Assembly (NCBI GenBank): GCA_025451075.1
Contig: JANWLA010000041.1
Location: 1-64,000, forward strand
Direction of reading: 5' to 3'
Origin: Nitrosotalea sp.
Lineage (GTDB): Archaea; Thermoproteota; Nitrososphaeria; Nitrososphaerales; Nitrosopumilaceae
DNA: 64,000 nt
A program made the position numbers and the translations under genes. The notes under the pieces are model-generated. The model was given only the letters and a program-made list of their open reading frames with translations, had not been told where the DNA came from and did no database searches. This document shows positions 44,367-54,200 of this stretch, one piece after another; within the stretch, counting starts at the first letter, position 1; each line of letters starts with the position of its first letter.

Positions 44367-44380
44367 GGTAGAGTTTTCAT
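44334..44380. repeat. cassette boundary A (zinc-finger tail plus dead MKTL start)
   Basis: Plus strand: the last codons of the zinc-finger gene ending HMKIHYL. Minus strand: ATGAAAACTCTACCTCAAAG, encoding MKTLPQR then a stop (44357-44380). The start codon of this remnant overlaps the TGA stop of the 522-residue gene. The same junction recurs at copies C and D. Confidence 0.75.
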
Positions 44381-45945
44381 TTTCTCTTCCTAGTAAATAA
44401 CAACATTCCAATAGAAACGCCAATAGATATAGGCACACCAACAGCTGCCAAAATGACGGCATTGTACAGGTCATTGGCATGACTGTTTTCTGCGTAGACT
44501 TGAACTGCTGGAACTTTTGATGGTGGTCCAAGATGTAAGAGGTCTCCATGGTTTAGATTAACCATATTGCCAAACGTATTTCCATAATCATTGCTTGCAA
44601 CTAAAAACAAATCATCGCCTGGCAAAGAAGTATTCATTGCAATGTAAACATTTTTGCCTAACGATATCATTTGTGTTTGGAAATAATCTTGTTTTTCATC
44701 TGTTAGCTTGATGGCATCATCAAAGATAGTACCGTTATCCATGCTTTTTCTAATAAAGACCTCCTCTTTGTCTCCAAATTTATTTCCCCATGAGACAAAC
44801 ACACTATTCCCAGATGCTGCAATATTTGACCAGTAACTTGTTCCCACGGGACCACTCATATCAAGAGGTTCACTGAATGTATTTCCACCATCATGGCTTT
44901 GTGTAAGAAATATGCCAGATGTTGGACTAGGCCCAAAGCCAATACCCTTGTTCACAATGTTTCCGTTATCATATTTCCATATCACATAGAGATCCTTTCC
45001 TGATGCCACCATGTGTGGAGAGCTTGATTCGCCCAATTTTTGCCCAATTATTTGCGGATTATTAAAACTATTTCCACCATCATTACTTTTTGCAAGGAAC
45101 ACGTCTACTTCATCCCCAGCAAGCTGACCCCATACTGCATATACATTATTCTCAGATGAATACACATCCAAGTCTACAGGGTTTACAACAGTTGCAATGT
45201 GAAGTGGAATTTCAAATGTTGCACCATTATCAATGCTCTTCCAAAGCAAAATATCATAACTACAAACATTAGGATTGTCTGAACAGCCAATTTCATCTTC
45301 CCCTGTTATGTAGATTACATTCCCAACTTTTTGCATCGAAGTATCAAATGTCATCAAATGTCCAGATGCAGGCAACAATTTCACCTTGTTTCCAAATGTA
45401 GTGCCATTGTCATAGCTTGTCACAAGATAATCAGCGGTATCATATGGAGGAGCATCACCTGTTTCTGTAATCAAAGCATACACATTGGTTCCATCAGACA
45501 TAAGATGATTTACTACAGAATTTGCAGACATGTTGGCATCCAATACAATAGTGGCAGCAAATGTTTTTCCATCATCTGCACTTTTTGTAAACAACACACT
45601 AGACGGAGGATAACCAACACCGCCAGAAAGCCACGCCATGTATATGTTATTTCCAGAGGCCGCCATTAGTGGTGAATTTCCAGTTTCACCATCAAGCATG
45701 ATTGGACTAGTAAAACTATGACCTGCATCAGTACTCCTTGTAAAAAATACATGAGATGTTCCTCCATTATTGCCATTTTCTTGGTATGTGACATAGACAT
45801 TGTTCCCTACAGAGACCATGTTAGAGAATTGATAATGTATAACTTGTACAGGCCCTCCAAGAGATATCTGGCCAAAGGCTGGGCTTGCAGATTGAATTGC
45901 AATCATGCCAAATACAATCAAAATTGCAAGGTGTAAAGTTTTCAT
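44377..45945 (-). CDS. membrane-anchored Asp-box propeller protein
   Basis: A 522-residue surface protein beginning MKTLHLAILIVFG, a signal peptide ending ...AFGQ. The body has about eight Asp-box (BNR/sialidase-like) turns of the form SxDxGxxF, e.g. RSTDAGHSF, KSADDGKTF, KSNDGGNSF and ASNDYGNTF, forming a beta-propeller. A C-terminal helix (AVILAAVGVPISIGVSIGMLLF) followed by TRKRK anchors it. Sialidase catalytic residues are not apparent. It is the last intact gene of the run 47568-44377; a dead MKTL start overlaps its stop. Confidence 0.85.
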   Translation of the reverse strand: MKTLHLAILIVFGMIAIQSASPAFGQISLGGPVQVIHYQFSNMVSVGNNVYVTYQENGNNGGTSHVFFTRSTDAGHSFTSPIMLDGETGNSPLMAASGNNIYMAWLSGGVGYPPSSVLFTKSADDGKTFAATIVLDANMSANSVVNHLMSDGTNVYALITETGDAPPYDTADYLVTSYDNGTTFGNKVKLLPASGHLMTFDTSMQKVGNVIYITGEDEIGCSDNPNVCSYDILLWKSIDNGATFEIPLHIATVVNPVDLDVYSSENNVYAVWGQLAGDEVDVFLAKSNDGGNSFNNPQIIGQKLGESSSPHMVASGKDLYVIWKYDNGNIVNKGIGFGPSPTSGIFLTQSHDGGNTFSEPLDMSGPVGTSYWSNIAASGNSVFVSWGNKFGDKEEVFIRKSMDNGTIFDDAIKLTDEKQDYFQTQMISLGKNVYIAMNTSLPGDDLFLVASNDYGNTFGNMVNLNHGDLLHLGPPSKVPAVQVYAENSHANDLYNAVILAAVGVPISIGVSIGMLLFTRKRK

Positions 45946-45946
45946 T

Positions 45947-47356
45947 TTACTTACCTCCAGTGGAATTGATAAAATTACCAGATGGTAATACTATGACTTG
46001 ACCTCTCAACCATGGTCCAGGTTCTCCATGATATCCATAAGTTCCAGGGTTATCAAATGTGTAAACCCATGTTTGATTTGTGGTCAGAGAATTTGATCTG
46101 AATTGTCCCTTGTCTCCCACTATAGCATACATTGAATCATCCGCGTTTGTCCACTGGACAGTATTATTTACGCCAATCTGCACTGTCACTGTTTGAGGCG
46201 TAACATGTCTTCCAAATGTACTCAAGGCAGGTGGAATTAGAATCTGCGTCATGTTGTTTTCTCTAGGTATGCAATAATTATTGTCGTCCTTGTCTATTTC
46301 ATAACAAAGCATTCCATGAGACTCTCGAATATTTTTACAGTTTTGATCACAGATTATTTGGTGTGGCGGGTTAAATGTGACACTGCCCATGTTGCCACAG
46401 TCATTATCCATAGGATAGCTTGCATTGTAAATTACAAGTTTTCTTGTGTCTATTGCGACAGACGCATACCATCCCTTATCACAGGCAACCTTAGGATTTC
46501 CAGAATTGGGCGGAAGGTACAGTCCAAGTTGTGAAAAATGTATGTCATACTTGTCATTTCCAATATAATTTCCCCCAGTAAACTTCCATCCAGTTTTGGA
46601 CCATTGCCTTAATGGTGCAAGATTCATGACATCATAGAAGAACTTGTCTTGCTGTACCTGAGTTGAATATCCTGCGTCAAGAAGAGAAGACATGGGATTT
46701 ACAGCCCAACCCCTGATGACTAGGTTAGCCAAGTCATCTGGCAAGATACATGCAGGCATGCTGTCTTCTTTTTTGATTGTCAATACCAGATTGTCACATT
46801 TCACATCATTTGGTGCAATTCCTAGCCTGACCTGTTGCAGAGGCGGTGGGTGTACCATATCGATTGTAGATGTATCATCATAAATTGTAAACATGAATGA
46901 TTTTGAGATGGTCTTTTCTCCACCTGATGGACCAGAACTTGTTTGATTGTATAGCAGATATGAGAATGTCACAGTTGCATTTGTAATTCCTGCAGATGTT
47001 GCAGTGTAAACAAGATTAGAGCTTGGCTCTATAGTACGAATTTGTTGTCCCGGGTTTAATGTCTGCACAATATCTCTTGGGATACAGGACCCTTTTGTGT
47101 CAGATGTTGCATGATTATCAAAGAATATTGAAAAAAAATCTCGGCATGCATGTTCCTGTACATATATCGCATGAGTAGAGTTGTTGACCAGAGTTGCACT
47201 AACTGTAAATGTATTCCCAACTTTGATGATTGGAGGATCTACTTGTAGGTTGATTACAGTTACACCAGCAACAGTTGAATCGGCAAAGACATTGTGATCA
47301 ACTATACCAAGAGATGCACATGAGATCATAATTATTAAAAGAGGAATTGTTTTCAT
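45947..47356 (-). CDS. secreted protein with Ig-like, two-cysteine and cupredoxin-like domains
   Basis: A 469-residue exported protein (MKTIPLLIIMISCASLG signal). Residues about 28-160 form the Ig-like domain shared with 23709-24698 (VINLQVDPPIIKVGNTF, FDNHATSD). The PPPLQQVRLG...C-x15-C module (about 165-215) follows, then a unique domain. The C-terminal cupredoxin-like domain has NNTVQWTNADD and YHGEPGPWLRG, where the copper-ligand Cys, His and Met positions are Gly, Gly and Leu, so it should not bind type 1 copper. Start overlaps the 71-residue gene upstream by 4 nt. Confidence 0.8.
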   Translation of the reverse strand: MKTIPLLIIMISCASLGIVDHNVFADSTVAGVTVINLQVDPPIIKVGNTFTVSATLVNNSTHAIYVQEHACRDFFSIFFDNHATSDTKGSCIPRDIVQTLNPGQQIRTIEPSSNLVYTATSAGITNATVTFSYLLYNQTSSGPSGGEKTISKSFMFTIYDDTSTIDMVHPPPLQQVRLGIAPNDVKCDNLVLTIKKEDSMPACILPDDLANLVIRGWAVNPMSSLLDAGYSTQVQQDKFFYDVMNLAPLRQWSKTGWKFTGGNYIGNDKYDIHFSQLGLYLPPNSGNPKVACDKGWYASVAIDTRKLVIYNASYPMDNDCGNMGSVTFNPPHQIICDQNCKNIRESHGMLCYEIDKDDNNYCIPRENNMTQILIPPALSTFGRHVTPQTVTVQIGVNNTVQWTNADDSMYAIVGDKGQFRSNSLTTNQTWVYTFDNPGTYGYHGEPGPWLRGQVIVLPSGNFINSTGGK

Positions 47357-47568
47357 TTTTTTCTTGCTCCTGCATAAATTGCAATTCCCACAACTACAGA
47401 TATGATTACCACAACCGCAGGAATAGTAAATTGCTCTTGTAATGTATTATCCGTATAAGTATATGTAGTTGCATTTTCAGGAGTTGAACTAAATTCTTGA
47501 TCAGTTGCAAATGCTTGCAGTGTTACAATGGACAATCCCATAATTATTGTAAGATGTAGAGTTTTCAT
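47353..47568 (-). CDS. small membrane-anchored secreted protein (71 aa)
   Basis: From the ATG at 47568: MKTLHLTIIMGLSIVTLQAFA is a signal peptide, a short Ser/Thr-rich stretch follows, and a C-terminal helix (IPAVVVIISVVVGIAIYAG) ends in ARKK. The ORF track's longer start (MHIQYRYK) is actually the conserved promoter/leader. A TATA element lies 27 nt before the ATG. It is the first gene of a three-gene run, overlapping the next by 4 nt. Confidence 0.75.
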   Translation of the reverse strand: MKTLHLTIIMGLSIVTLQAFATDQEFSSTPENATTYTYTDNTLQEQFTIPAVVVIISVVVGIAIYAGARKK

Positions 47569-47649
47569 TTTGTACCTGTACTGGATATGCATGCTTTAAA
47601 AAACTGGTGTAGGATTCTTCTGTTTTTTATGAATATCTAGAGTTTTCAT
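47569..47649. repeat. cassette boundary F (promoter plus dead MKTL start)
   Basis: On the minus strand it runs from a vestigial ATGAAAACTCTAGA (47649) to the conserved promoter ACACCAGTTTTTTAAAG and the start-proximal block CCAGTACAGGTACAAA before the 71-residue gene. The zinc-finger tail seen in other copies has been deleted here. Confidence 0.65.
47595..47603 (-). promoter_or_regulatory. conserved cassette TATA box 1
   Basis: Minus-strand TTTTTTAAA whose proximal end is exactly 27 nt from the ATG at 47568, preceded by CACC. Confidence 0.65.
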
Positions 47650-47662
47650 TTTCCATTCAACT

Positions 47663-49546
47663 CTATTTTTCTGTAGACAGGGGAGGTAAAATTTTAACCG
47701 GAACATAAAATGGAATTAATTGCATTGCTCTAGCTGTATAATATTTTTGAGCATCAGGAATCATGTGATAGACTGATGTGTAAAGACCGATTTGTATCAC
47801 TCCATAATTGCCTGTACCTACACTAGACCACGGGATGTCTGAATCTTCTATATAGGTTCCAGCAATCTGTACTTTTTCTTGAGTTGTGGAATTGTCAACA
47901 TGGGCATTTGCAGATGGATCTGGATAAGAAGGCCCATTTCCAGTGCTTAGAGAATGTAACGCATTTTTATCAAAAACAAGTTTTATTATTTTCGGGCTGC
48001 TTTCAATTTTGTTCGCAAAGACACCCCCAAGCAAGAGATAGCTGTTCCCGTCAGTTGCATTTACCACTGCATCATAGCTGATATGAGGTGGAAGTGAGTC
48101 AAGTGACATTCCAGGAAAGACTTTGAAATCATCATGTATGTTTTGGATTTTTTGTCTTGCTAATTCTTTTTTCATTTCATCTTTTATCAGAAAACTTCCA
48201 AGTTGGTCATAGAAAGCGTCTTTGTATTTTTCATAATAGGCTTTTAGTTGTTCTGGCGTTTTGTTTTTCCATTCATCTACAGTTTGTGACAGGTAGGTGG
48301 CATCATCTGTAACCTTCGACTCGGTGTAATTAGTCGAAGACGATACTTGATTATCAGTACTAACCAATAATTTCATTTTTCCATCATAAAATGTCAGACC
48401 TGCCTGCGGGTTTGTATGATTGCTAAACATGGTTTGTTTTGGATATATTGGACACGGCTGAGAATCCGCAAACATGTGTAACAATTCATGAATACCATCA
48501 GAAAACTTGGCATCAGCCCAATAGTAAGAACCGCCTCCAGACATTATTTCACCCACGGTATCATTGCTTCCGCAACCACCACTAGGCAACCCCCCTCGAA
48601 ACCCTGGAGGAAACAAGGTAAAAACCACATCATGAAATGAAACTTGCACGGGATTAGAATAAGCAGTATCAGTGTAGTTTGGTGTTACAAAATAATAGGT
48701 CTGATTTCCAAATGTAATTATTCCGGCATTATCTTCCAATCCCATGATTCTGTTAGGCAGCGGTTTGATGGAATCTATTGGTTGCATTGCCCATCCCCAT
48801 TTACGTTCAACAAGCTTTTGTGCTGTTTGTGGTCTTGCACAAGCAGGAGAACCATCTTTTGTTTTGATTACAAGCTGAAGACCTTGTCCGCATTTTACAT
48901 TATCTGCTGCAATACCAGACTTGAATTGCTGCAACGGAGATGCATTTTTGATTTTAGATACAGTAGTGGAATTGGCATATTTTGAAATGTTTCCCTTGTC
49001 GTCTATTGACCACCAGGAATCAAATGTTGGAGGATGGGTTTGATCAACTATACCATTAGTATAAACAAGAGCCAGAACTTCGATATGAAAATGATAAGTG
49101 CCTGGCGTAAATGCAGACATTTCTATGGGAAGTATGTCATTATTTGACATCATTCCTCCCAGGACTGGTTCTGCAGTACCATTTATGACCCATTTTCCGG
49201 TGTCGCTACCAGGAGAGAATTTCAGTGTCATGGAACCAGTGTGAGTAAAAAATAATTCATGTATCAAAATAGTATCATCTTTTGTGGCATTGACAAAAAA
49301 ACTGACATTTTTTACCAGTGTCTTATTTTTTTCGTCAAAGAATTCAAGATAAAGATCTTTTGTGGAATTGGGAGATACTTGATCAAATTTGTCATACAGG
49401 ACTAGAGACATGTTTGAAAGGTCAGGACTGTGAGCATCAAATCCAGTCAAGGAACCAGAGTCAGATAAGGCAAAAGGAAGTTGAATCAGAATGGACATTG
49501 TAACCCCAATCAAGGCTGAAATTATGAGAATTTGTAGAGTTGTCAT
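47663..49546 (-). CDS. large secreted multidomain protein with two-cysteine module
   Basis: A 627-residue exported protein starting MTTLQILIISALIG (signal to about 28). An N-terminal beta-sandwich (to about 190) precedes the module SPLQQFKSGI...C-x16-C...WGWA. Then follows a domain with four cysteines (GGCGSNDT, SQPCPIYP) and the sequence DGIHELLHMFADS, which fits HEXXH but lacks an obvious third ligand. The end has no anchor. The start overlaps the stop of the PEF-CTERM gene upstream (ATGA), so they form one transcript from the promoter at 51.05 kb. Confidence 0.78.
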   Translation of the reverse strand: MTTLQILIISALIGVTMSILIQLPFALSDSGSLTGFDAHSPDLSNMSLVLYDKFDQVSPNSTKDLYLEFFDEKNKTLVKNVSFFVNATKDDTILIHELFFTHTGSMTLKFSPGSDTGKWVINGTAEPVLGGMMSNNDILPIEMSAFTPGTYHFHIEVLALVYTNGIVDQTHPPTFDSWWSIDDKGNISKYANSTTVSKIKNASPLQQFKSGIAADNVKCGQGLQLVIKTKDGSPACARPQTAQKLVERKWGWAMQPIDSIKPLPNRIMGLEDNAGIITFGNQTYYFVTPNYTDTAYSNPVQVSFHDVVFTLFPPGFRGGLPSGGCGSNDTVGEIMSGGGSYYWADAKFSDGIHELLHMFADSQPCPIYPKQTMFSNHTNPQAGLTFYDGKMKLLVSTDNQVSSSTNYTESKVTDDATYLSQTVDEWKNKTPEQLKAYYEKYKDAFYDQLGSFLIKDEMKKELARQKIQNIHDDFKVFPGMSLDSLPPHISYDAVVNATDGNSYLLLGGVFANKIESSPKIIKLVFDKNALHSLSTGNGPSYPDPSANAHVDNSTTQEKVQIAGTYIEDSDIPWSSVGTGNYGVIQIGLYTSVYHMIPDAQKYYTARAMQLIPFYVPVKILPPLSTEK

Positions 49547-51021
49547 TTTCTAAATTTCACCCCATAGAATACAATAACAGATACCATTCCGATCAACATG
49601 ACTGGAACTGCAAATGGAAATTCTGGAACTGATATAGTATTTTGTTCAGCAAAAGTCCACTTTTCCCCATTAAACTGCCATGTTTTATTATCATTGTAAA
49701 CATCTGTCAGTAAAGGCGCTGATGTAGCATAATGCTTTCCGTCATAATTATATGAAATTAGTATAGTTCGATTTGTTGGATCTAGTGTCATAGGCATATT
49801 GATAGGGAAAAATGAAAATGTACATTTTTCATGTGATCCAATTTCAGGTATAGAGTAGTATGGTCCTGCTTCGGTAATTCCGGAACTAACAGTAGAAGGT
49901 ATTTTGACATCAAAATATTGTAATTGTATTGCTTTGTCTTGCGTGTTGTACATGTCAAACCATTGTGGAGCATGAACATTACCTGAACTCTGAGAGCCTA
50001 AACAATCCTTGTTTGTACCACTAGTGTATTGATGAATTGGCTCACAAGTTCCACTGCCAAGAAAATATGCACATTGAATTTTTTTTCCAGGAATCAAACC
50101 AGTCAAACAGCTATGTTGTGCATCCAAGCCATATTCTGAACTACAGGTCTGGTTGTCGGGAAAAAATGCAAGTGAGCTATCAAGCTCAACCTGAGTTATT
50201 ATCACTGGAGGATTTTTGTTTTCAAGATCCATGCTAGTTCCTATAATTTTCACGTACCAGTTTCCGTCAGTTGAGTATGGATGAAATGGTAGATCAATCA
50301 AGAGTGTTCTTGTATCAGAAGAAGTCTGTGTCTCATTGAAATTCACACTTTGCATGTATTGTGTTTCTGGAGTATTATCAGCCAATACAGTAAAGCTAGT
50401 ATCACCTTGATCTGATTTGGAATCAATTAGGCCTCGGGGTAACTTGATTTTAAGTGTGGAATGACCTGTCACATTTACGACATGTATTGTTATTGATTTT
50501 TCCATAAGACTGGTATCAATTTTATTTATTACTCCGTCAACTAGAGCGTATACCAAAGAGTAATGCGTTCCGTTTATTTTCAAGTCGTATGGAGTGGCTT
50601 GATACATGAATGCCGAACCGTATGACATTGTATTCAGATCTGGACTGAGATAAAAATTGTAATACCCACTAGTGGCATTTTCTCCCTCTATCTTAAATGA
50701 GTAGACAAATGAACCATTTGAACTAGTATTGAACTGATCAGAGCGATACAGAATCATTTTTGGATTATATATTTTGATTGACAGATGAGTCCCATACTTT
50801 GATAAGATGTATTGGTCTACATTGCCAGAAATTGTGATTTTATCCCCATCAGTATATGCCGTGCTATCGGATTTTATGGTCATGTGAATTGGTGGTGGAC
50901 CTGCGCATAACTGCGTTCCATTTGGTCCGATGGCACAGGGCGCATAAACATTTGGAGGATAGACTGTGACAATTATCACAATTCCAACTATTGTGATTAT
51001 TGAGAGATGCAGAGTTTTCAT
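49543..51021 (-). CDS. secreted protein with PEF-type C-terminal sorting signal
   Basis: A 492-residue surface protein. MKTLHLSIITIVGIVIIV is the signal peptide; residues about 45-130 form an Ig/MG2-like domain (IKSDSTAYTDGDKITISG). The C-terminal half (about 270-490) has several cysteine pairs and is paralogous to the 276-residue protein at 57536-58366 (both have CEPxHQYTSGTNK and QWFDxYNTQ). It ends VPEFPFAVPVMLIG, a helix and FRK, a tripartite archaeosortase substrate signal. First gene of a two-gene unit with the 627-residue protein. Confidence 0.85.
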   Translation of the reverse strand: MKTLHLSIITIVGIVIIVTVYPPNVYAPCAIGPNGTQLCAGPPPIHMTIKSDSTAYTDGDKITISGNVDQYILSKYGTHLSIKIYNPKMILYRSDQFNTSSNGSFVYSFKIEGENATSGYYNFYLSPDLNTMSYGSAFMYQATPYDLKINGTHYSLVYALVDGVINKIDTSLMEKSITIHVVNVTGHSTLKIKLPRGLIDSKSDQGDTSFTVLADNTPETQYMQSVNFNETQTSSDTRTLLIDLPFHPYSTDGNWYVKIIGTSMDLENKNPPVIITQVELDSSLAFFPDNQTCSSEYGLDAQHSCLTGLIPGKKIQCAYFLGSGTCEPIHQYTSGTNKDCLGSQSSGNVHAPQWFDMYNTQDKAIQLQYFDVKIPSTVSSGITEAGPYYSIPEIGSHEKCTFSFFPINMPMTLDPTNRTILISYNYDGKHYATSAPLLTDVYNDNKTWQFNGEKWTFAEQNTISVPEFPFAVPVMLIGMVSVIVFYGVKFRK

Positions 51022-51167
51022 ATTTTACATGTACTGTACGCGTATAGTTTAAAAAATTGGTGTAGGTTTCTTCTGGTTTAAAAAATAAAAATGCATCAAA
51101 AAACCTCAAAATTGTAGATTATACATCAAAACTAGTGTACTACCACATGAAAATCCATTATCTTTGA
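51022..51167. repeat. cassette boundary B (promoter plus zinc-finger tail)
   Basis: Minus strand: promoter ACACCAATTTTTTAAAC and leader CAGTACATGTAAAAT before the 492-residue gene. Plus strand 51066-51167: a 34-codon open frame ending YYHMKIHYL and stop, with an in-frame stop just before it and no start codon. Matches copies D and E over its full length; lies directly upstream of the 1,301-residue gene. Confidence 0.75.
51048..51056 (-). promoter_or_regulatory. conserved cassette TATA box 2
   Basis: Minus-strand TTTTTTAAA, 27 nt from the ATG at 51021, preceded by ACACCAA as in the other cassette promoters. Confidence 0.7.
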
Positions 51168-51250
51168 GAACCTTCTAAACTGTATTGATCTTACATAATA
51201 TTTCTAGCATACCAAGATATGTAATGCAACTTGAGTATAATTGATAATTC

Positions 51251-54200
51251 GTGGTAGACAAGCCCACAATCAATTCTAGAAAATATTTTCTTACGCTTGT
51301 CTTTGCTTCAATATTTTTAGTATCGTTTGGAATGATTTCACACAATGCATTTGCAGATACTGTGACAACTACAATACCAGTAAGCGGTGCTTTTGGCGTA
51401 GTAACTAATCCTAATACGAACTTGACTTATGTTGCTACTGGTCAAGGCTATCAGATTCAGGTCATCAATGATACCACCAATGCAGTAATTGCTACTATAC
51501 AAACACATGATCCCGCTCCAACTCAAAATAACAGTGGTAGTTGTAAGACACTTTACTTGGCTGTGAACCCAATCACAAACCTGGTCTATGCCGATAACGG
51601 AGGCTGTGAACTCTACTATCAAAACGTGCAAAGTCCATACGACGCCAGTGTTTCCGTAATAAATGGTACTAACAAAGTCGTTGCCACCATACCACTTGGT
51701 AATAATTGGGGATCCTTCCCAATTACAGTAAATCCAGTAACAAACAAGATTTACACTTCTGACTTTGAAGATGATGTAGATGTAATTGATGGCACATCTA
51801 ATACGGTAACAACACTGACCCTTAAAGCAACAGAGTATGATGGCATTGCCTCTAACCCCAACTCCAACATGGTTTACGTACTTGGACAGTATGGTGCAAC
51901 TTCAGTAATTAACGTGATTAACGGCTCAACTAACTCCATTGTAAACACTTTCGCTTTCGGCGGATATTCTCAAATGGGCATTAGTGTCAATCCTACCACA
52001 AACAAGGTCTATGTTTCAAATGCTTATCCATGTAACAATACTGGCAACCAATTCGTTGGGGGCAATGCATGTAACGCCAACTCTGGTCCATTTGTTGGTG
52101 TGATTGATGGCACTACAGATCAAGTGTTATCTACAATACCTGACACCGACCACGGCTATGTCGGTATAAACCCAATTACAGACAAGATCTACATAGGTAA
52201 TAATGGAGGCAATACTGTCTCTGTCATAGATGGACAAACCGACACTGTGACCAGCCAAGTCCAAGTTGGAAATGGTCCATTTGGAATCGGAATAAATACT
52301 AATACAAACAAAATCTATGTGGGTAACAGTGGTAGCTCTACAATCTCAGTAATAGATAGTAACTCATCCAGTACATCAACAGTTCCATCTGCACCGCAAA
52401 ACCTAGTAGCGACGGGAGATAATTCCAAAATTGCTCTGTCTTGGTCTGCACCATCATCTAATGGCGGTTCTCCAATCACAAACTACAAGATATACAAATC
52501 GACTAGTTCTGGAACTGAAACACTATCTGCAACAACAGGAAATGTAACTTCATACAATGACACTTCAGTAACTAATGGTCAGACATATTTCTATAAAGTA
52601 ACGGCTGTCAACTCAGTAGGTGAATCATCACAATCTAATGAGGCAAGTGCAACACCAACAGGAGCAGGGGTGACAGTACAGTCTGTCGACCAAAACAATA
52701 ATCCGATCTACGGTATCTTCACACTACTCTGTTCTCAAGGAACATCAACAACTGCCAACGGTAGCAATACCTGTGAGACAGGCCAATCACGATTAGCCAG
52801 TGGAAATACTACTGTGACCTTTGGTTCTATGCCACAGGGGCAAACTTTTGGAGTGGATGTTTACAACAATGCTACCTGCTCATTTAATCACTGGTCAGAT
52901 AACACTGCTAACACATACAAATTCCGTCTCTTTACTGCTTCAAACCCGCCATCAATTCTTACTGCAGTGTACAGCTGCGGTAACACCACTACTGTACCGC
53001 AGTCACCAATAGGGGTTATTGCCAATGCTGTTTCATCATCACAGATTGATCTGTCCTGGACTGCACCATCCAATAATGGTGGTTCTCCAATTACAGGATA
53101 CAAGATTGAAAGATCAAATAACACTGGTACCACTTGGTCCAATGTACAATCCAACACAGGTTCCACAGATACAACATACAATGACACTGGACTTTCGTCC
53201 AGCACAACCTACACATACAGAGTATCTGCAATAAATTCCGCTGGAACAAGCCTACCATCTAATATTGCATCTGCAACAACACAAACAGCTGCACCGCCAG
53301 CAGGTATTACATTAAACAACATCCAGTCAACATCAGGTACCGTATCTTCATCACCATATCAAATCACACTTGCAAACTTTAACTCAGGTACCGGTAGCAA
53401 TCAACTACTTGTTGTGGGAATAAGTGCAAACAATAACAATGTAGCTTCAGTTACATTTGGTGGAGTCTCGTTAACAAAAAAAGTATCTTCCTTCTCTAAC
53501 AATGACGCCGAGTTTTGGTATCTCAAAAATCCTGCAAGTACTGGAAACATTGTTGTCACCATGGCAGGTTCAACATCTGCTGTAGTTGGAGCTTATTCAT
53601 TTTCTGGAGTAAACCAAACAAGTCCATTGCCTACCAGTACAACAAATCATAATTCAGCGGCTGGCAGTCCTACTGTAACAATAACTACGACAAATCCCAA
53701 CAGCTGGGTTCTTGACCTGCCGTCAATTTATGGTGGCGTAACACTTGGTTCACCAACCTGCACACAACAATGGGATACACACATGCCAAGCAAAATAACT
53801 GGTGCATCAAGCTCTGTCATGCAAACAACAGCAGGCTCGCTCACATGCAAGTGGACTGCAAGCAGTGGTGAGATGTGGGACGATGTTGCAGTTGAAATAA
53901 AAGCATCTAGTACAGGTTCAGGCAGTACCCCTACAGTTCCATCATCACCTACAGGACTGACAGCTAGTGCCGCATCTTCATCGCAGATCAACCTGTCCTG
54001 GACTGCACCTGCAAACAGCGGTGGTGCTACTATAACAGGATACAAGATTGAACGTTCCACTGACTCGGGTTCTACCTGGTCGTCTCTAGTTGCAAACACT
54101 GGCAGCACATCTACAAAATATTCTGATACTGGATTGAGTCCAAGTGCATCTTACACATACAGGGTATCTGCAATCAATTCTGCAGGATCTAGCGCTCCAT

